The notes under the pieces: model-generated | Seen by the model: only the letters and a program-made list of their open reading frames with translations | Databases searched by the model: none | Told to the model about the DNA's origin: nothing | Shown here: positions 10,165 through 20,967 of the stretch, one piece after another | Position numbering within the stretch: position 1 is the stretch's first letter | How the letters are laid out: each line of letters begins with the position of its first letter | Position numbers and translations under genes: made by a program | DNA from: Bimuria novae-zelandiae CBS 107.79 | Taxonomy: Eukaryota > Ascomycota > Dothideomycetes > Pleosporales > Didymosphaeriaceae | Direction of reading: 5' to 3' | Length of the DNA stretch: 30,059 nucleotides | Assembly: GCA_010015655.1 (NCBI GenBank) | Contig: ML976765.1 | Coordinates: 40,950 to 71,008, forward strand

Positions 10165-10703
10165 GTTGGATGGTTCGGGCGATTTAAGAGGAATAATAAT
10201 CGACGATGATATAGCTGAGGTGTGCAGGGATAGTTCTGAGGTTGCTGTAGAGAGAAATTAGCAGTTTGACAGCTGATATACCTTCGAGGACCAGTTGCGT
10301 CATTGTGGCGGTGCACTTATGGCTTGAAACTTCTGGCACGTGATTCGCCACGCTCACATTGACGCTTTTTGGCACACCTGCCGTTCTTTAGCGTTGCTTT
10401 GGAGGTAGTTTGATGCAATCGTTCCAGGCAACAAAGCATATTGCAACTCGGTGGAGTAAAAAGGCAGCACCTCACTGTTCATGGCCATCTCTTAGTATTC
10501 ATGGATCAATGCCTCGTTGAGATGATCTAAAAATATCTGCATTTTTTCAATCCGTTGCTTCTTGTTTTGTTTCCAGTCCAGTCCAATTAGATTTCCCTCT
10601 TACGCCAGTACTATTGTGACGTTGCGACCGTAGTAAAGAGTGACAATAAGAGACTAGTACAGAGGATGAGACCTTGCTACAGAAATGGACACGGAGTGCT
10701 GCT
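10165..10703. other. Intergenic stretch
   Basis: It holds the promoter of the small helical gene and the 3' flank of the patatin gene. Nothing else is recognisable. Confidence 0.45.
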
Positions 10704-12445
10704 TCACTTCTCGATCAACGACATCATAAGTACCCTCTGCAGCTCATCCTCATCAGTCCCTGTACCCGTACGATTCAGCGCAGCCATACCAGCCCTTTGA
10801 CTTCTCGCCATTGCTTCCGCCAACCCTACCTCGTCCTCGTCCACGACTACCTCAGACAGCGGGGAGCCATCAAGCTCGAACACACCCTGAGACCCCACAT
10901 CCATGTTGAGTACTGGCTTTGGTGGCGGTCGCCTCGCTTCCCCGCGCCGCCTGATCCAGTCGCTGACTCCGTCCGCGCTTTCAGGAAATTCAAAAAGAGT
11001 GTTACTGTTAGTGCCACTGCTGCCGCTAGTGCTGGCAGTGCTGACCGGTCGATCTGGATTGTCTGTGAAGCGTGCGCGAACGGTTCGCTTGCGACGCAGC
11101 GACTCGCGCTTCTGCGCCATCGAGGTCCGATCGCTCTCCGATGATGTAGACGATGAAGCTGTAGAATAGTCAGCGGAGGCGAATCGCAAAACCACTGTTA
11201 AGGTCTCACTAGTCTTCTTGATTGTCTCGCCATCAGCCAGGCTGCGGGGAAAGCCGCTGATGGGAAACCCACTAAATGGATGAGGTTTCTTCTTATCGTC
11301 AGATAGGTGAAGGTTGATGGACACGAAAGCTACTTCTTTGGAAACAGGTATGACAATGGAACCAACACTGAAGTAGCCCGTATTGATCATCGTACTGATG
11401 ATTTCCTGCGTCAGCTTGATGGTCTGAGCTTTGTCGCCCTGCTTCACTTCTTGCACTTTGAAGTAGGGTTGAAATGAGTAGAGCTGATGACGCTGCATAT
11501 AACCGCCCAGAGCTCGGAGGTTGTCCGAGCCTTTCCCAAAGCGACAGCCTATTGTTCCTATGCAACATTGTTAACAATCATGTCGAAATTTTCCGTAAAT
11601 TTCGGGCAGTCGCAGAATGCCGAGAGTTGTAAGCTTACCTTGGATTATGAAATGATCATCCACTTCTCTCGGTGATCCGGACTTCTCGAAGTAGAAGCAG
11701 CTAGCAACAAGACGGTACGCTATGCGGACAATTTTGTCATGCATGTTCAGCTTCTGCAACACCCCGCCAACATCGTCATAAAGTCTGTCTATTTGACTCT
11801 TATCGTCCATCTTTGGGGTTCTAAATCGGACCTGAGGGTTCAATCGCGTATATCGCTGTGCTTGCGTGTGTGATGAACTGCCGACGACGTCGTTGCGGAA
11901 ACTTTGCCACATCGCTTCGGAGTCTAGCAGGTTGTCGACGCGTCTAAACAGCACGTTGATCCAGGAGTTTACTTCAGGGAAAGCCCAAAGCGCGAGATGA
12001 CTGCGTTGCTGCTGTACTTGCCTTTCCTCAGGTCGTGGTTTCCTCAGAACGTTCCTATTATGGTAGCGCCTCCTATCCGACTGTGAGCTATCGACGTAGC
12101 CTTCGGTATCAGCTCCATTGTGACCTGTCCCGATTGAAAGGAGGATATCAGGATGACATTCCTCGACTTCAGGCCAGAGCAGTTTGCTCTCATAGTTTGC
12201 GATGCGGACCGGATTGTTATGGAACACGGCGCCATCGATGAAGCCTTCCTTGGTACGTGAATTCACGAAAGGACGGAAAAATGTCGGCGCTGCTGAAGTC
12301 GCCCTGGCGGCTTCCCACAACTTGAGCTCGTTGGCAGGATCATCAGGCCGCTCGAGACGATAGTTCACTTGGTCGTCGTCCGCTCTGTTGTAGTTTGTAA
12401 ATATGACAGCTTGTTCACCCGTTTCACATGATGCTGTGACTGCGA
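10704..12445 (-). CDS. 3' part of patatin-like phospholipase gene, cut off by a hAT insertion
   Basis: This is the C-terminal continuation of the gene that starts at 18494. Exon 3 resumes at 12445, directly after the transposon, in the same frame as the part at 15645: VAVTAS, then FTNYNR, and LKLWEAARATSAAPTFF, all typical of patatin domains. The catalytic Asp is in GFIDGAVFHNNP (Asp984 of the joined protein). Exon 3 ends at 11639. An 81-bp intron (11638-11558; GTAAGC ... CATAG) leads to exon 4 (11557-10704), which reads GCRFGKGSDNLRALGGYM and ends in a Ser/Thr-rich, probably disordered tail with stop TGA at 10706-10704. No internal stops or frameshifts are present. Cut off from its start, this part has no ATG near its beginning and is probably not translated. 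Joined to the 5' part after removal of the element and one target copy, the gene is 1466 codons. Confidence 0.85.
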
Positions 12446-12453
12446 CTTTGCGG
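12446..12453. repeat. Left 8-bp target-site duplication of the hAT element
   Basis: CTTTGCGG, identical to 15645-15652 on the other side of the element. Eight base pairs is the diagnostic duplication length of hAT transposons. Confidence 0.95.
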
Positions 12454-12478
12454 CAGACTTGCCAACAATCAATCCAAT
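12454..12478 (+). repeat. Left terminal inverted repeat of hAT element
   Basis: Its first 20 bases match the inverse of 15625-15644 exactly. A C/T difference at base 21 is followed by four more matches. Confidence 0.93.
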
Positions 12479-12827
12479 TGATTCAAATTGATTGAATTGA
12501 TTGCAAAATGCAATTCAATCAAATCAATCGCAAATTAATTGACTACCTATTATTTTGCAATCAAATCAATCCCAGCTTAAACGATTAATTATAAACTTGA
12601 TTTAATTAAGTATTTGGGCTATCTCCAGTGAGGTTTTTGAGTTGGCTGTAACGGCGATCTCACGGTATCTTTCTGGTGTTGGCTTTATGACGGGCCGGGG
12701 TCCACCCGGTGGAATCTCATTGGCTGAAGCAAACGCGTCTGTACGTAGCTAATCGCGTCGTACTGACTGCGTACATTTACGTGTTTCTTGCTTCAAACAA
12801 CGTCTCTACAACACCTATACCGACAAT

Positions 12828-15480
12828 ATGCCTCCCAGACAAGCCAGGGGCGCCAAACGCGCTGCCGAAGCCTCCAAAGCACCTGCGAAACGCGCTAGAA
12901 CCAGCGGCTGTGGTACAGCCAGGGAACCCATCGAACTTGATGAGTCGCAGCAGCTGCCTCCGCGCACCTCACCGCGCACCTCACCGCGCACCTCACCGCG
13001 CACCTCACCGCGCAAAGCCCTGGCAATCGCGACGTCCCAGGCCACCGAGGAACGTCCATTTGAGTCACAGTTACGCGATTTGCTACCTGAAAACACCGCC
13101 ATAGAGCCCTCGAGAGCAGCCACCGAGGCCACAACGGAAGATACTAAGAGCGCCATTAAGGATCTTGACGCGCTCTTTAAGGACGACTTCGAGGGCATCG
13201 ATTGGGCGCGATTACCAGGCTTTATCGCGCCTTTGCGCACCTACAAGCATAAGAAAAGCTGGATCTATCGCCACGGCTATCGTGTCTCGCCCATCTCCGA
13301 TCCATCGCAAATCTGGTTCATCTGCAAGTACTGCCATCAGCACAAGCGTATCGATTGCGGCAAAACTGGCAAATACAACACCACGAAGTCAACCTCGGCG
13401 GCAGCAGCGCACCTTGAGGAGCGCATGAAGGGCCATGGCCATACAAAGCCAGGGGCAGCCGCGAAGCCGTTGCTGCTGGGGGGTCAACTCTCATTGCAAC
13501 AGGCGGCTAATCGCGGCGTGGTGTTGACCCAGAGCATTGCCAATACGCTGGGTAACTTCGACGTTCAAAGCTTCAGGCTTGCTGCTGTTACTTGGCTCGT
13601 TAAGGGCAACCACCCCTTGCGTGAGTTTGAATCGCCAACGTTCCGGAGGATGCTGGCCTTGGCCAACCCAGAGGCAGAGAAGGCGCTGTGGGCTAGTCGT
13701 ACATCAGTTTCTCGGTACGCAATAAGGCTTTACAATCACTTGCTCTCGCAAGTTATTAACGAGCTATCACGTGCTGCCTCGCTCATCCACATAAGCTTCG
13801 ACGGCTAGACAATAAAAGGCGGCAAACGTGGCTTCTTTAGTATTATTGCGCACTATACTAACAATAATAGCGAGGTAGTTAACTTGCCAATTGCGTTGCT
13901 ACAGCTATCAGGCTCCTATAGCGGTAAGAGGATAGGCGAAATCGTCATCAAAACGCTACAAAAGTTTAGCATTAATAATAGTAAAATTAGTTACTTCGTG
14001 CTTAATAATGCTAATATTAATAACAAGACAGTTAATTATATCGCTAACAAGTATAACTTCTAAGTATCTTATTGTCGTCTTCGTTGCGCGCCTCACATTA
14101 TAAATCTTATAGGAAAGGCTTTATTATTTAGCAAGGACTACAAGGCGTACGCTAACGATATTAACCTAGATATAAGTTAATAATTATGTGCCTTTACGCT
14201 AAGCTTCGGCTGACCTAAGGCAAGAGGAGACGAAACTTATAGACAAGTAGCGTAAATAAGGCCCGCTAGGCTTTTTATTTAATATTATAGGCCACATTAA
14301 AACACCTTTGCAATACAATTTGTTTAATCAGTATTAGTACTAAGCAAACAAGTCGTTGCCTTCTAATAAGCGCAAGATCTACGAACCTGTAAAGCCAGTA
14401 ATTATACGCTAGAACTCTTACTACAACGCCCTTACTCGCGCTTCTCAGCTACAAACCGCCATCAACACATACGCCGCCCGCTATATAGATAATGCCTACA
14501 CTACTGACGCCTACGCGCGCGCAAAAAACAACAAGCTACCTAACGTGCTAGCGTAGATAAGGTCTGACAGGCTATTAGCCAACGATTGGCAAGTAATAAC
14601 TAAATATATAAAAGTGCTATTGCCGCTCAAAGAAGCCACTAAGAGGCTTAAAGGCCGCGGTAAAGGCAACGCTTTTGGCGCTATATATAAGGTTATACTA
14701 GTTTTTAAGCAGCTACTTACCACCTTTAAGCATCAGCTCGAGTTGTTTAATAATGTTAATCACCACGAAACTAGCGCCCTAGAGGACTACCTACCTACTA
14801 ATTTACGCGCGGCATAGCTCAAACTTAATTAGTACTACAGTAAGCTCAACAACTCGCCTATCTACTACGCCGCTTGCTATCTTTATTCTTTCTATAAGCG
14901 TTATTACCAGCGAGCTTGGCGCGGGAAACCCGACTAGCTTGCCTTAGCTAACGCCAGTTTTTAGCAGCTTTAGGCGCAGTACTAACCTAAAGTTATTAAT
15001 ACGGTGGCTTCTAAGCAGTCAACTGTAAACAACAACCTCGACAATGCAATTAACCAGCTTGCTAGCGGCGATAGCGACGATAAAAATAAGGAAGATAGTA
15101 ATAAGTATAATTACTAGTTTAAGCGCGAGCCCAGGTGGACGTAATATTAGTTTAATAGCGGTAATAGTCCTGTCAAGTACTAGGTCGGATTACGCTCGAG
15201 ATACCCCAATTTAGCGAAGTTTACGATTAATACACTAATAGTTCTAGTATTAAGCTGTGAGTGTGAGCGCGTTTTTAGTAAACTTAGCGACCTCCTCGAG
15301 CCTAGAAGACGCCATATAGGTGCTTAATTACTAGCAGCAATACAATCTGTACGATCTTAGCTAAAAGCTAGCTTTAGTAAACCCTCTAATAGCGCTGTTG
15401 CGAAGCAGTTATCGACTTTAAGTAACAAAGAAATCGACACCTTATATAGCTTATATAACTAGGACAAGGCTTCTTAGTAA
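12828..15480 (+). pseudogene. hAT transposase (BED finger, RNase-H-like, dimerisation domain), inactivated
   Basis: From the ATG at 12828 a clean 326-codon frame runs to TAG at 13806-13808. It has a basic N-terminus with four RTSP repeats (12-bp units, about 12960-13012) and a BED-type zinc finger (WFICKYCHQHK at about residues 161-171, His pair at about 195-205). After it comes FDVQSFRLAAVTWLVKGNHP and the start of the catalytic fold, IHISFDG, where the stop replaces Trp. Past the stop the same frame reads KGGKRGFFSIIAHYTNNN and LPIALLQLSGSYSGKRIGEI. It is then broken by more than a dozen TAG/TAA codons, almost all at expected Trp or Gln positions, and by one frame change between about 14170 and 14209. 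The hAT C-terminal dimerisation domain is still legible at about 15196-15360 (SCECERVFSKLSDLLEPRRR). It is a dead transposase; the lesions are mostly C-to-T and G-to-A. Confidence 0.93.
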
Positions 15481-15619
15481 TTTATATGTAGTTTGCACGA
15501 ATATATGATCAATTTACAATCAATTTACAATCAATCGGCTTGAAAATACCTTTCAATTCAATCAATTCAAAAGGCTGGATGACTTATTACAATCAATTCA
15601 ATTCACTGTCTGGAAATTG

Positions 15620-15644
15620 ATTGAATTGATTGTTGGCAAGTCTG
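15620..15644 (-). repeat. Right terminal inverted repeat of hAT element
   Basis: Inverse copy of the left end, followed immediately by the second CTTTGCGG (15645-15652). Confidence 0.93.
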
Positions 15645-15652
15645 CTTTGCGG
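15645..15652. repeat. Right 8-bp target-site duplication of the hAT element
   Basis: CTTTGCGG, identical to 12446-12453. Confidence 0.95.
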
Positions 15653-18494
15653 GCGTAACTCGCTGGCGTCTCATGAACGCCACCGAAAATAGGCTCATCT
15701 TTGAAATGGTCTTTCAAAACATCTTCGAGAGGGTGCGTCCGGTACTTTCTCTTCCCAATCTTCAATCCGCCATAGAATTTAGGCGTGAACGCTCGGTCCA
15801 CAACCTTCCTGAAAAGAGCGATGCAGTTCTTGACGGGCCAACCCTTTACACCGAGTGCAAGTGCAAGAATTCCTCCCGTACTAGTTCCTACTATTAAGTC
15901 GAAAAAGTCCTGGATCGGAATTCGGTGGTCAAATTCCTTCTCCAGGCTTAATAGGACCTGCAAGATGACGATTCCACGGATACCGCCTCCATCCAATGAT
16001 AAGACGCGTACGCCTGCGAGAGGAGGCTTGAAGTAGACCTCCCAAGGAGTGTCGAAGATGGTATCGCTTTCATGGAGCGGGCAAGCGACTATATTGTACA
16101 TACCAGGAGTGCCTTCATGCGTTGTGCCGTACCCCTTCACACAAGGCGTGCAGAGGACATGTCCGCAGGGAAGTGGATGCTCAGCCATTTCCCTGAGGCA
16201 ACAGAAACAGGCTGAGTGACTCGCAAACTTCTGCGCTCCGCCCAGGCGCTGATAGAAGTTGTTGATATTCGTATGATGCAGTATGGTAGTGGCACTAAGT
16301 TCGCTATATGCGGGTGCAAACGCAATTTGTTGCTGAACACTGAGCTGAAAAGTGGAGAGATGGTCTTGTAAGAGCGCAAACCAGTCATCGGGAAAGCTTT
16401 CCCAGGTGAAATCCGACACATATTCACCTGCGCCAATTATCTGGCCTTTCTCGTTTTGATGGCCTTTCTTATGGCGATCTTTGACGTTTACACATCGGCC
16501 TCGCTTATTGGAGAATGTGCAAGGCCACGAGATGGCGCAAAAGTCATCTAGTGCGGTATCGCAGAATTCGATGTAGGCCTTTTCAAGGATCTGCTCTGCC
16601 GGTCCTGTTCGTTTTTCATTAGTTTCGACAGTGTTATGGCATCGAGGATCAAGGGCATACCTTTTAAGCCTTGACGAGTACAATCGAGAAGGATGCAGGA
16701 CGCGACCATAGAGCTGAGTTCTCGAAACATTTTCCGTGGGTCACTGAAACGGTTGCTGTCCTTGATTGCTATGGCGAGCTTCAAAATATTCCCCCCGAAA
16801 TCGGAGGGTATGGGATTGATCCTGAAAGCAACGTCCATGAAGTTGAATGGAGTGTCCAGGTCCTGAGAAAAGTGGTCGAAAGCGCATTGGAGATATATGT
16901 TCAGCTCCTCCGAATGGGACAACATGCGAGACCGGCGCTTTGCTCTGAATGATTCCGAGCAGCGTTCTTGGAGTACCTTGTGTAGCTTTTGGATTTGCTC
17001 GTCGATTTTCATGTACCTCCCTTTGACAGGAATACGCACGACCGTTATCGAGGAATAATAGCACTCCAAAAGATCGCTCATGGAATGTATACGTTTCCCA
17101 CGTCCCTTCCAGTATTCGGCCGGCTCTCGATAATGTGGGTCTCTGTAAATGGCGGCTGCAACACTGGCCATCAATGTTTTCGTGGCTATTTCAGGATCCC
17201 ACTCTTTTCCGTCGACCTCCATTTCAGTCGCGTTCAGTGCAATGACGGCATGTGGCAGGGTAGGTTGATTCAAGGACTTCTCCATGGACGTGCGCGCCCA
17301 GTCAACTAGCTTCGAAAGAACAGTGGATTCAAATATCCTGTAGGATTGTAAGAAACTGTGGAAAGCCAATCACCAATACCCCAACAAAGCGAGGTGGCGG
17401 ACTACGTACTTGGGGTTGCGCAAGACGAATACGATCACGTCGGAGAATGTGTACAGTAAGCGAGGATAGAGTTCAGTGACAGCATATTGGCGCTTTGACC
17501 TTTCGGGTGAATCTGCCCACTTGATGCTTCGAGGAGTACCGCGTGCTACCTTGGCGATCCTATGACGCTTCCGATGATCCTGCGTGGGTTGGCGCTTGTC
17601 TTTCTCCTTAGACATATGCGCACCGTTCAAATATTGTGCACTTATAGGCAAATTTTCGCCACCTTCAAGACCTTCGCAATCAGCGTAAAGCAGAGGATAT
17701 TCGCCGTTATATGTTTTGGGGTCGCCGTAGAGATGAACGTCGCCTGACGTAGGCACATTTTCCGTCCGTATCGAGCCGACCACAGGCGACGGAAATTGTC
17801 CACTCTCATGCGGAACACTTCGACGACGCTCTTGTTGGTCGATGAGCACCTTGACGAGGGTGCTTTTGCCTGCACCGGTCTGGCCGATGAACGATACAAG
17901 CTGTGGGTAACGTAGCTTATGTGTACCGGTCGTGCTATCGGCCATAATCGTCGCGTATCGACCATAGTCTTGAAAGATCGGCTGGTTGTAATCATCGCGC
18001 GCAATGCCGAACCATGTAGTATCTTCGTCATCCTCGTGTAACTGCTGCTGCTCATTGAAATTCGTCGGTGGGGTCAATATATTCTTTAATCGTTTCACGA
18101 TGGTCGGGTCTCCCTTTTCGTGTGGAAGGCCATCTGGACCGGTGCGACCAGCCTTATGCTGCAATTGGATCCCCCAGCAGGCATCGCAGAAGTTTGCACC
18201 GCAATAAGAGCAGTTCCATATCCGATCCTTCCACTCTTCGCAGTATTCGCAAAGCATCGGAGCGGACTCTGTGGGCGCTGCGGGATCTCCAGACGTTGCA
18301 GATAGAGCAGGCTTTGGTAGAATCGCATTGTGGTTTTTAGGAGGTTGGGCGGTAGAACTTCGATTGGTGTTCTGGGCAGATTTCGAGGAGGTTGCGCGTG
18401 TAACAGGGATCGCAGATGAATGTGGGCTTATGCCTGTCAGCAGAGGAGATGTTGTTCGCTCTGGAGGCTTCCGAACTGGCGGGGGGATAGTCAT
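15645..18494 (-). CDS. 5' part of zinc-finger / GTPase-like / RING-like / patatin gene, truncated by a hAT insertion
   Basis: The start ATG is at 18494. Exon 1 (18494-17410) has a ZZ/B-box-like finger (Cys82, 85, 95, 98, 103, 106, then His-rich GLPHEKGDP) and a P-loop, GQTGAGKST (residues 204-212), with a DCEG motif (272-275) and a hydrophobic strand SDVIVFV: a GTPase-type nucleotide-binding fold. Intron 1 is 17409-17356 (54 bp, GTACGT...CACAG), exon 2 is 17355-16661, and intron 2 is 16660-16605 (56 bp, GTATGC...AACAG). Exon 3 (from 16604) has a RING-like cluster (Cys726 to His771: CFCC, CGHVLCTPC, CPLH). The patatin domain follows with oxyanion motif DGGGIRG (798-804) and nucleophile Ser835 in GTSTG. 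The hAT element enters at codon 914. Translation would run into it and stop at 15598-15600, giving about 928 residues that lack the catalytic Asp. No other damage is present. Patatins hydrolyse acyl esters of membrane lipids. A role in non-self recognition or cell death is inferred from the architecture. Confidence 0.88.
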
Positions 18495-19096
18495 CGTGAG
18501 AATGTTGCAAGTAACCTCAGGAGTCTGAGGTCCAGGCTAGACTCGGCGCAGGGGACGACTGAGCAAGCCGCGGATTGGATTTAAAGGAGGTGCATCTTCA
18601 TTAAAAGCAAGATTGGGGGCGAATGCCTCTTCGCCTCTTCAGATACGCCTTGCATGATTGCCTCGAATTCTTACCTGCCGATTGCTCCAGCCGTCGGTCC
18701 GGGATGCGAATAGGCGCAATCTCTGTGTTCTCCGCTCCAAAGAGGGCGAATCACAGAGTGAGAACATAGCCTGAGCTGAGCCCAAAAACAGTTACGAGCT
18801 TAGTCTTGCATGTGTGCCGTGTCGGGGATGCAAGGCTGAACAATGATGGGATGATCCGATGAGCCCCCATTGTGGTTTGTTCAATGTTGGGGCGGTTTGG
18901 CGCTAGTGACTTGGACTCGCTATAAGCACATCAGTATCTGGCTGATCTAAAGCATGACCTCCAGCGAAACGAGGCTCGGCCGTTCATTCATTTTTTGCAA
19001 GGCTGTGATGGGGGACGGCTAGATGGGATGTAAGGCTGGACGCCGGAGGAGCGCGTTGCAATAATGGTGCGCTAGTACAGCGCTGCATCAGATATA
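18495..19096. other. Upstream region of the patatin gene
   Basis: No gene recognised. Base composition is normal here, in contrast to the AT-rich relic that starts just to the right. It presumably contains the patatin gene promoter. Confidence 0.45.
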
Positions 19097-20064
19097 TAAG
19101 CTGATCACATAGGTAAGCTGATCACCCCACCAAAACGCGACACCTGCACAAAACACGCAATTTCTTAACATAACGCCTATTAATATAGACGCCCGTAAGC
19201 TAGCTATATAAGTAGTTATTAATAATTTTACTATAGGCCTTTACACTAGCTAGCGCGTAGCTATAAAGGCGTATAGTATTCTTTAATTTATTTTATTAAC
19301 GTGTATTAATAGCGCATAAACTTAACGTATTAGCTATAAATACTAATAATAATTAACTTTTTTATAGGAGGACTTCCTAGTAAACTAAATTTAAAATATA
19401 TATATACGCCTACCCTCCCTCTTAAGCTTATACTTAAAAAATAGCTAATTAAATTTTATATATAAATAGTAATAATTAGCCTATAAGTAAGTTTTAGATC
19501 TTATATTTTATTTACTAATAATTACGTATTACTTTAGTAGTTAGTAAAAAGCTGAAGGCTTAAAAGCTAATATAATAACTTTAAAGCAGGTACGCGCCTT
19601 CGTAGCGCTTTATAAGTAAACTAGATAGTAGCTTAATATACAGGCAGAGAATATTTATAATATAGACAAGACTAGCGTTACCCTAGGAGTATATACAAAC
19701 ACTAGAGTACTTTCTAGTAGTTAGAAAAAGTAGGCTTATATTTAGTCTTTAAAAAATTACAAGTAAGTCTTTATAATTAAGTTTATATTAATAATAAGAT
19801 AGAAACTATGCTGCATAGTTATCTTTAAGGGCTAAAGTTTATAAATAACCTAGTTTTCCTTATCTTACGTACCTAACTAGATCTATATAACCTTAGGGAA
19901 TAAATAGACGTTAAATATAATAAGTATTAAGTAGTCATAGCGTATATTTATACTTAAAATACTTATAAGTAATAGCTAGTACTAATTCCTTGTCCTTAAT
20001 AACTATAGTAGCTATATTAATATTAAGTTCCTCTAGTTTAATAAATAGTATTAAGTAGAGCACC
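19097..20064 (+). mobile_element. RIP-saturated Fot1/pogo (Tc1-mariner) transposon relic, 3'-truncated
   Basis: A very AT- and TpA-rich block. One frame from 19170 to about 20064 reads as a Fot1/pogo-type DDE transposase without a single frameshift but with dozens of TAA/TAG stops: INIDARKLAI near the start, then QVRAFVALYK, NIQAENIYNIDKTSVTLG (first catalytic Asp at 19665-19667) and CCIVIFKG. The second catalytic segment, normally VLDGHSSH, now reads VLNNYSSY. The Asp (19998-20000), Gly and His codons are all changed by G-to-A or C-to-T, and the presumed start ATG is ATA at 19170. The third catalytic Asp region is missing, so the element is truncated near 20064. A 12-bp direct repeat TAAGCTGATCAC (19097-19108 and 19114-19125) may mark its left terminal region; the exact left end is not certain. 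Confidence 0.85.
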
Positions 20065-20445
20065 CATAGCTGGTCGACAAAATGATTTGAAGTCGCACTC
20101 TCCAACTCACATTACTCAGAAAAACAAATGTTTTAGAACCCCGGCACGGAAAGACATCGGTGGTAATGCGAGTCGGTTTGGATATTTTGGCGTAGGTCTG
20201 TTATGGCGTGCCTTGACGACGCTTTCGTTTTCAGGCGGACAATACCCATACCCGCTCGATTGAATCATTTAAATTCCACCTCCCACTCCGTCATCAAACC
20301 CCACCAGGAATGATTGGACCATGGCAAAAGAGAGTCATGCATACAGCTACTGTAAGATTTTATTGCAGTAACTGCAGATCCGACATTCGAAACACTCCTA
20401 CCCCTTTTACGTCTAGAACAAGATAGTAAAAGTCCCGGAGCTTAA

Positions 20446-20790
20446 CAGCGCAAAGGCAGTCATCTTTGCTCAACCTCACGATTTAGGAAGCGCCGAAGAA
20501 GTTCGCCATTTAAGGCGCCTAAGAGCATCTTTGCTCCGGCCAAGGAGGAACATAATACGCATGGGTGTTTCTTTTAGTCACAGGCGCAGGTCCAGCATAG
20601 GACCCTCAAATCCAGTCTTGGTACACAGCGCGAGGGCATTCATGTTTGCTCAATCTCACGATTTGAGAAGCGCCAAAGAAGCCTGCCATTTAAGACGCCC
20701 AAGGACATTTTGGTTCCAGTCCAGAAACACATTGCGTGTGTAGTATATTTCTTTTGTCCCAGGGCGCAGATCCCACATAGCCAATCTGTG
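20446..20790. repeat. Two 180-bp direct copies within the degenerate array
   Basis: The sequence from 20446 (CAGCGCAAAGGCAGTCAT) recurs from 20626 (CAGCGCGAGGGCATTCAT). The two stay alignable for most of 165 bp, including TTGCTCAA-CTCACGATTT and CAGGCGCAG. One hundred and eighty bp is about four basic units, which suggests a higher-order duplication. Confidence 0.75.
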
Positions 20791-20967
20791 TCACTCTTCG
20801 CATCGTTATTTTCGCACATTTTGTTCATCGCGACCAGGGTCGGGTTGTCATGCAGCTGCTGCTTTCCCTTCCTGTCCCCCGCGTTGGGTGGCTTTTCGAC
20901 CTTGGTCTTGTGTATGTCATAGTTGTAGTGCAGCAATGGACAGGTCCCTTTCGAATAGGGTTTCTGG

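Larger units (their letters stand above)
12454..15644 (+). mobile_element. hAT-superfamily DNA transposon, 3191 bp, partly RIP-mutated
   Basis: The termini are perfect inverted repeats of 20 bp (CAGACTTGCCAACAATCAAT at 12454-12473; inverse at 15625-15644), extending to about 25 bp with one mismatch. An 8-bp target duplication, CTTTGCGG, flanks both ends. Both subterminal regions carry many short CAATCAATT / AATTGATTG motifs, the usual hAT transposase-binding architecture. The single gene inside is a hAT transposase read on the plus strand. The 5' 1.35 kb is undamaged while about 13806-15480 is TA-rich and full of in-frame stops. The element lies antisense to the patatin gene it interrupts. 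Confidence 0.96.
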
